DNA from: Yersinia bercovieri ATCC 43970
GTDB lineage: Bacteria; Pseudomonadota; Gammaproteobacteria; Enterobacterales; Enterobacteriaceae
DNA length: 64,000 nt
NCBI RefSeq assembly: GCF_013282745.1
Contig: NZ_CP054044.1
Span: 4,216,001-4,280,000, forward strand
Reading direction: 5' to 3'
Of the stretch, positions 29,812 to 39,426 are shown piece after piece (within the stretch, counting starts at the first letter, position 1; each line of letters opens with the position of its first letter). The notes beneath the pieces were generated by a model, which searched no databases, was not told the origin of the DNA, and worked only from the letters and a program-made list of their open reading frames with translations. Made by a program: the position numbers and the translations under genes.

Positions 29812-29835
29812 CCTCCGGCATAGCCGGAGGTTTTT
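29812..29835 (+). terminator. Strong hairpin terminator after the repeat protein
   Basis: CCTCCGGC-ATAG-CCGGAGG followed by TTTTT forms a classical rho-independent terminator 46 nt past the stop of the repeat-protein gene. It could instead lie in the right end of the neighbouring IS200-family element, whose boundary I cannot fix. Confidence 0.75.
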
Positions 29836-29837
29836 CA

Positions 29838-30505
29838 TATGCGCCTATAAGGCTCTCTTACCTGCCGCGCCCTAACAGGCGCATCGCGATCTGACATTTG
29901 CATCACAATTCGTTACTTACGGCCCGTAAACGGGCTACCCGGATAGGGGATCGACAACTGCTCACCCATTTTATCCTCTTCCAGTTGGTGTTTTATGTAT
30001 TCTTGTATCCTGGCTGTATTTTTACCCACCGTATCAACGTAATACCCTCGACACCAAAACTCCCGGTTACGATATTTGAACTTCAAATCGCCAAACTGCT
30101 CATAAAGCATCAGGCTACTCTTTCCCTTTAGGTATCCCATAAAGCCCGACACACTCATCTTGGGTGGGATTTCCAGAAGCATATGGATGTGATCCACACA
30201 ACATTCCGCTTCCAGAATATTCACGTTCTTCCATTCGCACAGCTTTCTTAAAATACTGCCAATCGCTTTGCGCTTTTCCCCGTAGAACACCTGTCTTCGG
30301 TACTTCGGCGCAAATACTATGTGATATTTACAGTTCCATCGCGTGTGCGCTAAGCTCTTTTCGTCCCTCATAGGGACCCCCTTTTGATTTCTTGTTGAAC
30401 GTTTGCAGTTGCCAGACCGCAAACTGTTTTAACAAATCAAAAGGGGTTTTTATAACTGACTCAAAGCTGAAAGCTTTACGGAACCCCCAGCCTAGCTGGG
30501 GGTTT
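29838..30505 (-). mobile_element. IS200/IS605-family insertion sequence, IS1541-like (ends approximate)
   Basis: A compact element holding one Y1-transposase gene. On the reverse strand the left end carries a strong hairpin AACCCCCAG-CCTAG-CTGGGGGTT (30482-30504), typical of the IS200 leader, then about 110 nt of leader, then tnpA. The right end has no inverted repeat by which to fix it, as expected for IS200 elements that move as single strands. Given the usual length of about 700 bp it may extend to about 29800 and include the 29812 hairpin. It is inserted between the repeat-protein gene and the sixA terminator. Confidence 0.82.
29913..30371 (-). CDS. tnpA: IS200-family transposase TnpA (Y1 HUH), IS1541-like
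   Basis: A 152-residue HUH single-strand transposase. The metal-binding His pair is in CVDHIHMLLEIPP, and the catalytic tyrosine region is in WCRGYYVDTVGKN. The sequence from MRDEKSLAHTRWNCKYH to PYPGSPFTGRK matches my memory of the Yersinia IS1541 transposase and appears intact. The chosen ATG (30371) lies in the loop of the hairpin GTCCC-TCATA-GGGAC (30363-30377), so the mRNA structure would hide the start codon. This is the known translational brake of IS200. Confidence 0.92.
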   Translation of the reverse strand: MRDEKSLAHTRWNCKYHIVFAPKYRRQVFYGEKRKAIGSILRKLCEWKNVNILEAECCVDHIHMLLEIPPKMSVSGFMGYLKGKSSLMLYEQFGDLKFKYRNREFWCRGYYVDTVGKNTARIQEYIKHQLEEDKMGEQLSIPYPGSPFTGRK

Positions 30506-30513
30506 TCTGTGCA

Positions 30514-30542
30514 CAAAAAGGGCGCAATATGAATTGCGCCCT
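30514..30542 (-). terminator. Rho-independent terminator of sixA
   Basis: AGGGCGCAAT-ATGA-ATTGCGCCCT is a perfect 10-bp stem with a 4-base loop (30519-30542). It is preceded on the low-coordinate side by five A residues (30514-30518), giving a U run on the reverse strand 30 nt past the sixA stop. The IS element lies just beyond it. Confidence 0.85.
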
Positions 30543-30572
30543 TATCGGTTCATATTTATATGCTGCTATGAA

Positions 30573-31064
30573 TCAACCGTGGCAAGCCTTTGCCAGAAGC
30601 TGTGTCGGGCTGACTTGCCAGTCAAAAGTCCCCTTACCTGTCTCGCCATTCAGCGAGATACAAGCAATTGCCGAGGTCGCAAACATTGGCGGGCACTGCC
30701 CCGGACAAAGTTCCGCCACCAGATAGCCCACCAGCGGTAAATGCGAGATAACCAGCACCGCTGCATGGTCCTCTTTCGCCAGCGCTTGCAAATAGCAACA
30801 GATGAAAGCCGCATCCCCGCCTGGCGTTAATTCTGGCATCACTTCCTGCTCTGCCGGTAGAGGCATGACCCCTCGCACCACATCCAATGTCTGCTCAGCG
30901 CGCAAATAAGGGCTCACCAGAATCTGGTCGATATCGACCGATTGCTCGTTTAACCAGCTTGCTATCTGACGTGATTCATCCTGACCACACAGAGTTAGGG
31001 GCCTTAGCGCATCACTTGCTGCGTCAAGGGCCGCGTCACCGTGACGCATAATGAAAACTTGCAT
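30573..31064 (-). CDS. sixA: Phosphohistidine phosphatase SixA
   Basis: A 163-residue histidine-phosphatase-superfamily enzyme with the RHG signature at the N-terminus (MQVFIMRHGD, catalytic His8), SPYLRAEQTLDVV near residue 50 and VISHLPLVGYLVAEL near residue 105 bearing the second histidine. In E. coli it dephosphorylates the nitrogen phosphotransferase protein NPr (and was first described with ArcB). It stands between the IS element and fadJ, with its own terminator. Confidence 0.93.
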   Translation of the reverse strand: MQVFIMRHGDAALDAASDALRPLTLCGQDESRQIASWLNEQSVDIDQILVSPYLRAEQTLDVVRGVMPLPAEQEVMPELTPGGDAAFICCYLQALAKEDHAAVLVISHLPLVGYLVAELCPGQCPPMFATSAIACISLNGETGKGTFDWQVSPTQLLAKACHG

Positions 31065-31444
31065 ATTGCACCGTTTTTGTTAACAAAATAACGCTATACA
31101 GAAACGCTTTGCGTGCTGTACCGCCGAAACCTTTACCCGTGAGTAAAGAAACTTCATAACGATAACGCGCCGTCTCTCTATGGCGGCCGGGCATTTTGCC
31201 TGAAACTTAAAGTAAAGAAAATGGCTGTTTTCACACCGGTCATCCCGGCAGCCAACCCTGACTGGTTACATAATAACCATATCAATAGCTTAATCCAAAC
31301 TCCACTACCTGCCAATAAGTAGCGATTAATTCATTTTGCTACGAATAGTCACTTCAGGTGATTCTGGCTTAAGGTAGCGCGGGTTGCTCCCTGTGTACAG
31401 CCACCTTATCCGCAACAATTGCAGGTAGTGATCCTGCTCACACT
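31065..31444. other. Intergenic region between sixA and fadJ, no gene seen
   Basis: 380 nt upstream of sixA and downstream of fadJ. No open frame with a ribosome-binding site, no tRNA and no clear terminator were found; a small GGTTA-CATAA-TAACC palindrome lies near 31262. It probably carries the sixA promoter. Confidence 0.55.
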
Positions 31445-33682
31445 CTAAACAGAGGCGTTGCCCGACACCTCATTTTCGCTGTTTTCCTGTGGGTAAAACC
31501 GCTGCTGTTGCTCCGCCATCGTCACCAGCAACTGACAAGGCTCAAAGCGCTCACCAAACTGCTGCGCCAACAATCTAAGCGTTTTCACCACCTTATCAGC
31601 ACCCAGACTATCCAGATAGCGGAAAGGCCCGCCGAGGAATGGTGGGAAGCCAATACCGAACACCGCACCAATATCACCGTCTCGTGGGTTACGAATAATG
31701 GACTCATCCAGACAACGGGCGGCCTCATTCAGCAGCATCATCGTGCAGCGCTGCGCGATTGTCGCAGATCCTAGATGAGCTTTGGCTGTGACACCCAATA
31801 AAACATAAACACTGGTATCAACTTGCTTACCGGGGTTTCGCTTCCACTTAACGCCGCGACTTTGGGTTGGATATAAGTAAAATCCACGGCTATTTTTGCG
31901 CCCTTTACGTCCATCCTGCAAAATAACGTCAAATGATGGCGGCGCGGCAAAGCGTGGCCCTAATTGCTCAACCAGAATCGGCATGATTTTGGTTCCGACA
32001 TCAATGCCGACTTCATCCAGCAGCGTAATCGGGCCAACCGGGAAGCCGAAATCGACCAGTGCGCTGTCGATGGAGTCGATAGGTTCCCCCTCTAGCAGGC
32101 AGCGAGCCGCCTCATTAATATAGGGGGCCAGAATGCGATTTACATAGAATCCGGCGCGATCAGCCACCACAATGGCGGTTTTACCCTGTTTACGGGCTAA
32201 AGCCACGGTGGTTGCTATTGTTTCTTCGCTGGTTTTTGCATGAGGGATCACTTCCACCAGCGGCATTTTATCGACGGGGCTAAAGTAGTGCAGGCCGATA
32301 ACCTGCTCCGGCCGCTGTGCCTGAGCGGCAATTTGGCTGATCGGTAGTGACGAGGTATTGGACGCGAAAATGGTATGTGTCGCAGCGAAGCTCTCGATAT
32401 CCGCAACCATTTGTTGCTTCAATGATAAATCTTCAAATACCGCTTCAATTACGATATCAACAGTCTCAAAACCGCGGTAATCCGTGCTGCCGGAAATCAG
32501 CATCATCTGCCGTTGCCGCTCCGCCGGGCGCATCCGCTTACTACGCACCCGTTTACCTAAAGCGTCCCACGTATATTTCAGCGCCTGATTAATCCCCTGC
32601 GGATTGATATCTTTGATACGCACAGGTAAACCCGCGCGGGTCGCGGTGACACTGGCAATGCCACCGCCCATCAGGCCGCCCCCCAGCACGCCGACACGAT
32701 GAATAGCGCGGGGTTGCGCGTCACCACCGGTCTCTTTTTTCAGTGCGGTGGTGGCAAAAAACAGGCTGCGCAATGCCGCCGATTGAGGCGACATCGCCAG
32801 TTCGCCAAACGCGGTGGCTTCAGCCTCATAGCCGCTGGCACTGCCGTGATCCAGCCCCTTACGCACCACATCAATAATGCGTTCAGCCGCCGGATAGTGG
32901 CCTTTGGTCTTCGCCAACGTTTTCTTGCGCACAATGCTAAACAGCAGCGCCTTGCCTAACGGGCCACTGAGCAGGCGCTCTTGCCAAGGCACTACCGGCT
33001 TGTCACGCCAGCCCGCTTTGGCCCTGTCGATAGCCACATCCAGCAAGATATCTTGCGGCACAGCATCATCCACCAGCCCCATTTTAAGTGCCTGACGGGC
33101 GCGAACCTGCCTGCCGGTCAGTATCATATCCAGCGCCTTACTGACCCCCACCAGACGCGGCAGCCGTTGTGTTCCACCGGAGCCGGGCAACAGCCCCAGT
33201 TGCACCTCCGGCAGGCCCAGCACCGTTTTATCGTCCAGCGAACAGATGCGACTATGGCACGCCAGCGCCAGTTCCAAACCACCACCCAGACAAGCACCGT
33301 GAATAGCCGCTACCACTGGCACGGGGAATGCCGCGATTTGCGCCAAAATTGATTGCCCTTTTTGGGCCAACTTCCGGGCATCCTGCGCAGTACGGCAAGC
33401 TGCAATCATAGTGATATCAGCGCCCGCGATAAAAGAGTCTGGTTTGCCAGATATAATCACCAGCCCCTGCAATTGTGGTAAAGCCTGTGCTTGTTGCAGA
33501 ATGTCGGTAATTTGTTCTGCAAATTCAGCCTTTAAGGTATTCACTTTATCGCCAACAACATCAATGGTGATAATACCGATATTGTCCGGTCGAATATCAA
33601 GGTGAAATGCAGAGGGAGTCACCGCCGCAGTATCGATAACAACTGACTCATCAATAGGATTAAGTGCATTGTCCTGACTCAT
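31445..33682 (-). CDS. fadJ: Fatty acid oxidation complex subunit alpha FadJ
   Basis: A 745-residue multifunctional enzyme. The N-terminal crotonase part (about 20-205) contains [12 protein letters not shown] and [15 protein letters not shown]. The C-terminal 3-hydroxyacyl-CoA dehydrogenase part contains the NAD loop [17 protein letters not shown] near residue 330 and the catalytic His in [19 protein letters not shown]. FadJ serves beta-oxidation mainly under anaerobic or low-oxygen conditions together with FadI. Its ATG shares one base with the fadI stop (TAATG). Confidence 0.95.
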   Translation of the reverse strand: MSQDNALNPIDESVVIDTAAVTPSAFHLDIRPDNIGIITIDVVGDKVNTLKAEFAEQITDILQQAQALPQLQGLVIISGKPDSFIAGADITMIAACRTAQDARKLAQKGQSILAQIAAFPVPVVAAIHGACLGGGLELALACHSRICSLDDKTVLGLPEVQLGLLPGSGGTQRLPRLVGVSKALDMILTGRQVRARQALKMGLVDDAVPQDILLDVAIDRAKAGWRDKPVVPWQERLLSGPLGKALLFSIVRKKTLAKTKGHYPAAERIIDVVRKGLDHGSASGYEAEATAFGELAMSPQSAALRSLFFATTALKKETGGDAQPRAIHRVGVLGGGLMGGGIASVTATRAGLPVRIKDINPQGINQALKYTWDALGKRVRSKRMRPAERQRQMMLISGSTDYRGFETVDIVIEAVFEDLSLKQQMVADIESFAATHTIFASNTSSLPISQIAAQAQRPEQVIGLHYFSPVDKMPLVEVIPHAKTSEETIATTVALARKQGKTAIVVADRAGFYVNRILAPYINEAARCLLEGEPIDSIDSALVDFGFPVGPITLLDEVGIDVGTKIMPILVEQLGPRFAAPPSFDVILQDGRKGRKNSRGFYLYPTQSRGVKWKRNPGKQVDTSVYVLLGVTAKAHLGSATIAQRCTMMLLNEAARCLDESIIRNPRDGDIGAVFGIGFPPFLGGPFRYLDSLGADKVVKTLRLLAQQFGERFEPCQLLVTMAEQQQRFYPQENSENEVSGNASV

Positions 33683-34992
33683 TACTCCACCTCCAAAATC
33701 ATCGCGGCACCCAATCCGCCCGCAGCACAGGCGGTGGTTAGCCCTAGCCCGCCACCGCGGCGGCGCAGCTCATTTAATGTCTGGGTTATCATGCGTGCAC
33801 CGGTTGCTGCAAAGGGGTGGCCGTAAGCAATCGAACCACCCAATACGTTGAATTTGCTCATGTCTACTTCGCCAATCGCCTGACTGCGACCCAGTTTTTC
33901 ACGGGCGAAGGTATCACTGGCGAACATTTTAAGGTTAGCCAGGGTTTGTGCGGCAAAAGCTTCGTGCATATCAATCAGGGTCAAATCCGCCAGTGTGATC
34001 CCAGCGCGCTCTAGCGCCAACGGCGTGGCATAGGAGGGGCCTAGCAGCATATCTTGCCAAACATCAATCGCGGAAAAAGCAAAACTGCGCAGATAACCCA
34101 GTGGCAGCAACCCCAGCTCTTTAGCTTTTGATTCACTCATCATCATCACCGCCGCCGCACCATCAGTCAGTGGTGTGCTATTCGCCGCCGTGACACTGCC
34201 GTGCTGGCGGTCAAACGCCGGGCGTAATTTGGCATATTGCGCCAACGTGGAATCTTTGCGGATATTGTTATCTTCGGCAATTGCATCACGGTAAGGCGGA
34301 ATATAGGCCGTCATCACCTCATCGCGCAACAGCCCTTGCTGCCAGGCTTGAGCTGCCATTTGGTGAGATCGCAGCGCTAACGCATCCTGATCTTGGCGGC
34401 TGATACCATAGGTTTTCGCCATCTGCTCGGCAGTATCCCCCATGCGTAAGCCCGTTGAGTATTCAGCGACTGCCGGGGCCACTGGCAGGAGATCACGTAA
34501 TTTTAACCGGCTGAACAACTTTAGCCGCTGGGTTAGCGTTCTCGCTTTGTTGACATCAACCAGGGTGCGCGCCAGTGCTTTACTGACCCCAATGGGCAGG
34601 ACGGAAGAGGAGTCGGCACCACCAGCTATCGCCACCGTCACTGAACCGGCAATGATACTTTCCGCTACATTCGCCACCGCCTGAAAGCTGGTCGCGCAAG
34701 CGCGTGAGACGCTGTAGGCATCGGTGTGCACACTCATGCCCGTCCCCAATACAATTTCGCGGGCGATATTTGGTGCTTCTGGCATTTGGACCACTTGGCC
34801 AAACACCAGTTGGTCGATTAACTCAGGAGCCACGCCACTTCGTGCCAGCAACTCACTGACCACAATTTTGCCTAAGTCGACAGCAGGCACGCCATGGTAA
34901 GCAGTTGCCTGCTTAGCAAAAGGGGTTCGTAGGCCGCTTACAATGGCAATACGATCGCCCTGACGCGTCACTAGCGGTAATGGCTTACTCAT
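33682..34992 (-). CDS. fadI: 3-ketoacyl-CoA thiolase FadI
   Basis: A 436-residue thiolase. It shows the acyl-accepting Cys99 in [11 protein letters not shown], the substrate-side histidine in [16 protein letters not shown] and the C-terminal active-site cysteine in [14 protein letters not shown] use ATG 34992 ([12 protein letters not shown]), preceded by AGGAG; the frame stays open upstream but those 60 residues are unlike thiolases. A FadR-type operator lies 48 nt upstream. It forms the fadIJ operon. Confidence 0.95.
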   Translation of the reverse strand: MSKPLPLVTRQGDRIAIVSGLRTPFAKQATAYHGVPAVDLGKIVVSELLARSGVAPELIDQLVFGQVVQMPEAPNIAREIVLGTGMSVHTDAYSVSRACATSFQAVANVAESIIAGSVTVAIAGGADSSSVLPIGVSKALARTLVDVNKARTLTQRLKLFSRLKLRDLLPVAPAVAEYSTGLRMGDTAEQMAKTYGISRQDQDALALRSHQMAAQAWQQGLLRDEVMTAYIPPYRDAIAEDNNIRKDSTLAQYAKLRPAFDRQHGSVTAANSTPLTDGAAAVMMMSESKAKELGLLPLGYLRSFAFSAIDVWQDMLLGPSYATPLALERAGITLADLTLIDMHEAFAAQTLANLKMFASDTFAREKLGRSQAIGEVDMSKFNVLGGSIAYGHPFAATGARMITQTLNELRRRGGGLGLTTACAAGGLGAAMILEVE

Positions 34993-35039
34993 AAAGGCTC
35001 CTGATAAATAAAAGTGGCTGTTATTAAAGCATAACAAAT

Positions 35040-35056
35040 AACAGGTCTGACCTGAT
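35040..35056. promoter_or_regulatory. FadR operator of fadIJ
   Basis: AACAGGTCTGACCTGAT is a nearly palindromic 17-mer centred on GTCTGAC, matching the FadR recognition pattern (GGTCnGACC core). It lies 48 nt upstream of the fadI ATG, where bound FadR would block transcription until long-chain acyl-CoA releases it. Confidence 0.82.
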
Positions 35057-35301
35057 CTAATGATTGTTAACCAAACATTTACATTTGGTAAACCTATAGA
35101 GCAGGAAAGTGAGAGCAGGAGCAACTTTTTGAGGTAAAAAACCTCGTGGGGAAGAGTCGAGGGTGGAGTCACATCAATCGAAGTGATGGTCTAGCGCAAC
35201 AAATTCACGCAGCAAGGTGCACAAAAACAAAACGCGCAGCAAAAAGCTCCGCGTTAGATGAGTATTCAGCTTATCTGAACTCCCTCACAGCGAGGTATTG
35301 A

Positions 35302-35613
35302 TTAACGCAAACCCAACTGGAAAATCATGGTTTCAGCCTGGCAGGCAAAAGTGAAATCGACGGTTAAACGCACGCCGCCTTCACTCTCTTCCAGCTTATG
35401 CTCAATCAGGCATGGGTCAGACTCAACAGCACGCGCTTTTTCAGTCAGCGTTTTCAGCATGGCTTCTGCTTCGGCGCGGTTATCAAATACACAGCTGTAG
35501 GATGCAGTACAGTCAGTATTGTCCATGACAGTGCCAACATCGACACAGCAACAGGCCGCAGTCTCTTCAGCACTACACAGATTTTTTATTGGACGATCGT
35601 TGGTATCTGACAT
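35302..35613 (-). CDS. yfcZ: YfcZ/YiiS family protein
   Basis: A 103-residue small soluble protein with a cysteine cluster (ETAACCCVDVGTVMDN) and a YSCVFDNRAEAEAMLKTL segment, matching the YfcZ/YiiS family (DUF406). Its function is unknown. The ATG at 35613 has AGGAG eight bases upstream; a TTG at 35619 is too close to that site. As in E. coli it is divergent from fadL. Confidence 0.88.
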   Translation of the reverse strand: MSDTNDRPIKNLCSAEETAACCCVDVGTVMDNTDCTASYSCVFDNRAEAEAMLKTLTEKARAVESDPCLIEHKLEESEGGVRLTVDFTFACQAETMIFQLGLR

Positions 35614-35784
35614 CTTCAATTCTCCTCAACGGACATTTCAAAATAGGTGCAAATTGCCTACCGGTTAGCGCAAATAGCAGTAAGTACAAAGCAAATAGAA
35701 CCTGGCGCAAAAAAAAATTTCTCTGGCGCTATTTTACTACCCCAATCCCGAAGGCACTAGGACTTACTGTTTATAGGCCTATTA

Positions 35785-35800
35785 AGTGATGGATATCACA
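35785..35800. promoter_or_regulatory. CRP-like site in the yfcZ-fadL divergent region
   Basis: AGTGATGGATATCACA fits the CRP pattern GTGA-N6-TCAC with symmetric flanks. It stands 172 nt before yfcZ and 244 nt before fadL. Catabolite control of the fad regulon is established in E. coli; which gene this site serves is inference. Confidence 0.55.
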
Positions 35801-35924
35801 GTCGTTTTGTTTATTTGCTCATCAATAGCGTGTTTATTGATACCAATTTGTAAGTTTTTTGTTAACTGCGTCTATTTTTTGCGATCAAATCCGAACAAAT
35901 ATTAAAACATCCTTGCAACATGCA

Positions 35925-35941
35925 CACAGGTCAGACCTATA
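35925..35941. promoter_or_regulatory. FadR operator of fadL
   Basis: CACAGGTCAGACCTATA is centred on GTCAGAC with the GGTC/GACC core of FadR sites, about 103 nt upstream of the fadL ATG. A second, poorer match (GCTTTGTCTGACCGAAA, 35958-35974) follows, similar to the paired FadR operators of E. coli fadL. Confidence 0.75.
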
Positions 35942-36043
35942 CTTCAGCCACTGGTCTGCTTTGTCTGACCGAAAACGGACCCTACAATCCCGCATTCTCT
36001 TGTTACGGTATGTAACATTAATTAAAACAATGAGGTTTTGGTC

Positions 36044-37312
36044 ATGAACCAGAAAAACCTGTTTACCCGATCAGCTCTGGCAGCTGCAGTAGCAATCATC
36101 TCTTCGAACGTTTCTGCGGCGGGCTTCCAACTGAATGAATATTCAGCCGCTGCATTGGGCCGCTCTTTCTCTGGTGAAGGCGCTGTTGCCGACAACGCAT
36201 CTGTTGGTAGCCGTAACCCCGCTGCAATGACTCTATTCGACCGCCCTTCATTCTCTGGTGGCTTCGTTTATGTTGATCCAGATGTGAACATCAGTGGGAC
36301 ATCACCAGTAACAGGCAGAAGCACTGATGCCAATAATATCGCCCCATCAGAGTGGATACCAAATATCCACTTTATTATGCCGCTGAATGAACAATGGGCT
36401 ATTGGTGCTTCCGGCACCTCAAACTACGGTTTGGCAACTGAATTCAATGATGACTATGCTGCCGGCTCTCTGGGTGGCCAGACTGATCTGAAAACCGCTA
36501 ACTTAAACTTGGCCGCAGCTTATCGCCTCAATGAAAACTTCAGTTTCGGTTTGGGCTTCAATGCTGTTTATGCTGATGCCAAGATTGTGCGTCATATCGG
36601 TGAGCTTGGTGGTTCAACCTTCCCGGCCAAAACTGAAGTTACCCGTATGGAGGGTAAAGAGTGGGGCTATGGCTGGAATGCCGGTATTCTGTATGAAGTC
36701 GATAAAGAGAACCGTTACAGCTTCACCTATCGTTCAAAAGTGAAAATTGACTTTGATGGCGATTTCAGCAGCCAGTTACCGCCACCGAGGGGCACCGGTG
36801 GTGCTGTGATCCCTGGGGCATTAACCCTGAATCTACCTGAAGTGTGGGAAGTGTCCGGTTACAACCGCGTCGCACCACAATGGGCTGTCCACTATAGCCT
36901 GGCCTATACCAGTTGGAGCCAATTTAAAGAGTTGAAAGCCACCGGAACCAACGGCCAGACACTGTTTGATAAGCAAGAAGGCTTCAAAGACGCTTACCGT
37001 ATCGCGTTGGGTACCACCTATTATTATGATGATAACTGGACCTTCCGTACCGGTATCGCCTTCGATGATAGCCCGGTTCCGGCAGATAACCGTACTATCT
37101 CAATCCCTGATCAGGACCGCTTCTGGATCAGTGCCGGTACCACCTACGCCTTCAACAAAGATGCTTCAATTGATGTTGGTATCTCCTATATGCATGGACA
37201 GAACGTGCATATCACTGAAAAGACACCGACTGCTCTGGGTAGTGTGCCATACCAGTTCGACTCTAAAGGAACCGCGCTGCTGTATGGCGTGAACTTTAAC
37301 TACGCATTCTGA
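36044..37312 (+). CDS. fadL: Long-chain fatty acid outer-membrane transporter FadL
   Basis: A 422-residue outer-membrane beta-barrel. The signal peptide spans residues 1-25 (cleaved SNVSA-AGF) and the mature N-terminus [27 protein letters not shown] is the FadL hatch with the conserved SRNPA. Alternating hydrophobic strands continue to the terminal phenylalanine (GVNFNYAF), the signal for barrel assembly. It takes up exogenous long-chain fatty acids and often serves as a phage receptor. I use ATG 36044 with GAGG upstream. Confidence 0.95.
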   Translation: MNQKNLFTRSALAAAVAIISSNVSAAGFQLNEYSAAALGRSFSGEGAVADNASVGSRNPAAMTLFDRPSFSGGFVYVDPDVNISGTSPVTGRSTDANNIAPSEWIPNIHFIMPLNEQWAIGASGTSNYGLATEFNDDYAAGSLGGQTDLKTANLNLAAAYRLNENFSFGLGFNAVYADAKIVRHIGELGGSTFPAKTEVTRMEGKEWGYGWNAGILYEVDKENRYSFTYRSKVKIDFDGDFSSQLPPPRGTGGAVIPGALTLNLPEVWEVSGYNRVAPQWAVHYSLAYTSWSQFKELKATGTNGQTLFDKQEGFKDAYRIALGTTYYYDDNWTFRTGIAFDDSPVPADNRTISIPDQDRFWISAGTTYAFNKDASIDVGISYMHGQNVHITEKTPTALGSVPYQFDSKGTALLYGVNFNYAF

Positions 37313-37340
37313 TAGCCGTTATTGGCGGTTTGATGCCCAC

Positions 37341-37367
37341 AAAAAAGCGCCTTCCGGCGCTTTTTTT
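37341..37367. terminator. Bidirectional terminator between fadL and mlaA
   Basis: AAAAAAGCGCC-TTCC-GGCGCTTTTTTT is a symmetric stem flanked by A and T runs, usable from both sides. It lies 28 nt after fadL and 37 nt after the mlaA stop. Confidence 0.9.
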
Positions 37368-37404
37368 CTGTTCAGTATTAACCACTACTCATTGGCTGAA
37401 TCGA

Positions 37405-38169
37405 TCAATTCGCGGAGTCAATACTCTCCAGGTCACCCTGAATGGCCTGTGCATTCGAGTTAACTTCCGGTTTCAACTGCCCGCCATTGGCCAGGAAATC
37501 ATAACGCTGGAAGTAAGCTTCGCGCATCATCAGGTAAGGATCAGAGGAGTTGCGCAGCAAACCATCGGAATCCAGCAGTTGCGCACGCGTTTCAATCCCT
37601 TCAACCATCCATTTACCTGCCGACATCCAGAAGGTCAAATAGCTCAGCACCGGATAGACGTAATCAGCCGCATTACCACCATCCTCACGGATAGTGAAGC
37701 TGCCATAGCCCGGTAATACCACATAGGGGCCGTAACCGACATTATAGTGGCCCAGTGTACTACCAAAGCGGTGCGGCACCGCTTTCGCCAGTTTCGGGTT
37801 CGCCATACCGGCGACATCAATCAAGCCACCCATCCCCAAAATTGTGTTCAGGAAGAAGCGGTTAAAGTGTTTCATGGCGTTGTAGGGGTCCCCCACCAGG
37901 AAGCTATTCACCATGCTGGCTGGCTCTTCAAGGTTACCGAGGAAGTTGCTCATCCCATTACGTGCTGGCTGTGGTACGTAATCGCGCCAGACCACGGCGA
38001 CCGGGCGCACCACATAAGGGTCAAGAACCTCGTAGTTGAAATTGAACATTGCCCGGTTAAAACCTTCTAGCGGATCAGAGCGGCCCTGCTCCATGTGATC
38101 CGGCGAGCTACTGGCGCAGCCGACTAACAGCACAGTTGCAAAAGCCAGCCCAATCAGGCGGTAGTTCAT
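37405..38169 (-). CDS. mlaA: Outer-membrane lipoprotein MlaA (VacJ)
   Basis: A 254-residue lipoprotein with lipobox LVGC (lipid-modified Cys18) and the MlaA body: DPLEGFNRAMFNFNYEVLDPYVVRPVA..., FFLNTILGMGGLIDVA and the doughnut-region YGSFTIREDGGN. It removes phospholipids mislocalised in the outer leaflet and passes them to MlaC and the MlaFEDB complex, encoded elsewhere. ATG 38169 has GGAG upstream; ATG 38181 overlaps that site. A separate MCE operon lies at 55292-58812. Confidence 0.94.
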   Translation of the reverse strand: MNYRLIGLAFATVLLVGCASSSPDHMEQGRSDPLEGFNRAMFNFNYEVLDPYVVRPVAVVWRDYVPQPARNGMSNFLGNLEEPASMVNSFLVGDPYNAMKHFNRFFLNTILGMGGLIDVAGMANPKLAKAVPHRFGSTLGHYNVGYGPYVVLPGYGSFTIREDGGNAADYVYPVLSYLTFWMSAGKWMVEGIETRAQLLDSDGLLRNSSDPYLMMREAYFQRYDFLANGGQLKPEVNSNAQAIQGDLESIDSAN

Positions 38170-38205
38170 ATTTTTCTCCATGAAATTCTTTTCAACCCCT
38201 CACAC

Positions 38206-39426
38206 TTAAGGAGTCTGCTTATTTATCTCGACATGAATCGTCTGAGGCTGCCCTTTCCCATCAAAATTCTGCACGTCACTCTCACCAAACCAGTCACCCG
38301 GTTGTGGATTAGCGGTGCCATCCAATGAGATACGCGCACGCACTTTCACCTGCTGCAGTGACGAAAGCAAGCGCTCCGGCATCATTGCATTACTGTCATC
38401 TAGCGCTATTGCTAGCGGGAATCGGCTCAAAGGCAGTTGCTTGACGGCAACCGGCACCGGATTGGCTCCATCGGTGACCGATATAATCACTGTTCCCTGC
38501 TGGGGCAATTTTCGGGCGGCATCAGATGATAGTGAAACCTCTATTCCCAGTGTAGCTGTTTCCTGCCCTGCCTGTGATTTAGCTTGCGCGATACTGCGTT
38601 TTATCACTTCTACGCGAGAATCACCAGCAGGCAGCAATTTTAGCATAACTTCCCACGCACCAATGGCTTGTTTGAAATCGCCCTGCTCAAAAGCATTAAA
38701 AGCTAATAAACTCATGGCGCGCAGATTGGTGTGATCTTGCCCCACCATGCTGCGCAGCATCTGGGTTGCCAGCTGATTATCCTGCGGATCACTGGAACGT
38801 GTCAGCACTTCGGCATAGCCGAGTCTGACATCCTCATTATCGGGCGCGAGTTGATAAGCTTTAGCAAAAGCTTGCGTCGCCGTGGTGGCGTTATTCAGCG
38901 CCATCCCCACTCTGCCGAGCATCATCCAGTCGTTGACGTTAGCGGCATCGTGCTGCAAGGAGGTGCGCAACCCCAGCCCTAAACGGGCGACCTCCTCCAT
39001 GGTCAGCGGCTCCGCGCGCTCATTAGCAACTCTGGCACGTAATTCAGGCATTTGCCCCTCTACCTGCTGCCATGCCTGCACCTGGGTCAAACCGCCCGTT
39101 TTCAGGTATAGCCCTAGCGCGATCACCACCAAAATCACCACGCCCGGTAATAGCGCCCAGCGGTTGATTGGCGTTGTCGTTTCATCCGATTGCTGTGGGA
39201 TATCAGTCAACAGGTTTTGTTGCAATTCTTGAATCAGTTCAGGCCGCTGTTCCACCACGCCCTGCGCTTCATCCTCCGCCAATTCAGCTAACCTGTCCTG
39301 ATAAATGGCCTTATTCAGCTCATCCCGGGTGGTCGCCGGTGAATTCGCCCCTTGTCCCATGGCCGGAATGACCAACAAGGCCGCCGCGACCGCCAGTAAA
39401 ATAATCACTATTAGCCAAAAAGCCAT
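38206..39426 (-). CDS. ccmI: Cytochrome c biogenesis protein CcmI
   Basis: A 406-residue membrane-anchored TPR protein: two N-terminal helices (about 2-20 and 93-110), a tetratricopeptide region (about 150-270, WMMLGRVGMALNNATTATQAFAKAYQLAP), and a C-terminal periplasmic domain. It chaperones apocytochrome c for the CcmFH haem ligation complex. In E. coli this part is fused to CcmH in one protein; here it is a separate gene whose ATG shares one base with the ccmH stop. Confidence 0.9.
   Translation of the reverse strand: MAFWLIVIILLAVAAALLVIPAMGQGANSPATTRDELNKAIYQDRLAELAEDEAQGVVEQRPELIQELQQNLLTDIPQQSDETTTPINRWALLPGVVILVVIALGLYLKTGGLTQVQAWQQVEGQMPELRARVANERAEPLTMEEVARLGLGLRTSLQHDAANVNDWMMLGRVGMALNNATTATQAFAKAYQLAPDNEDVRLGYAEVLTRSSDPQDNQLATQMLRSMVGQDHTNLRAMSLLAFNAFEQGDFKQAIGAWEVMLKLLPAGDSRVEVIKRSIAQAKSQAGQETATLGIEVSLSSDAARKLPQQGTVIISVTDGANPVPVAVKQLPLSRFPLAIALDDSNAMMPERLLSSLQQVKVRARISLDGTANPQPGDWFGESDVQNFDGKGQPQTIHVEINKQTP

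Noticed and set aside
30363..30377. Transcription terminator at the start of tnpA
   Set aside because: The hairpin has only a 5-bp stem around the start codon and no U run. It fits the translational brake of IS200 elements better.
34993..35172. 60-residue N-terminal extension of FadI
   Set aside because: It runs through the FadR operator region. ATG 34992 has a good ribosome-binding site and matches the family start.
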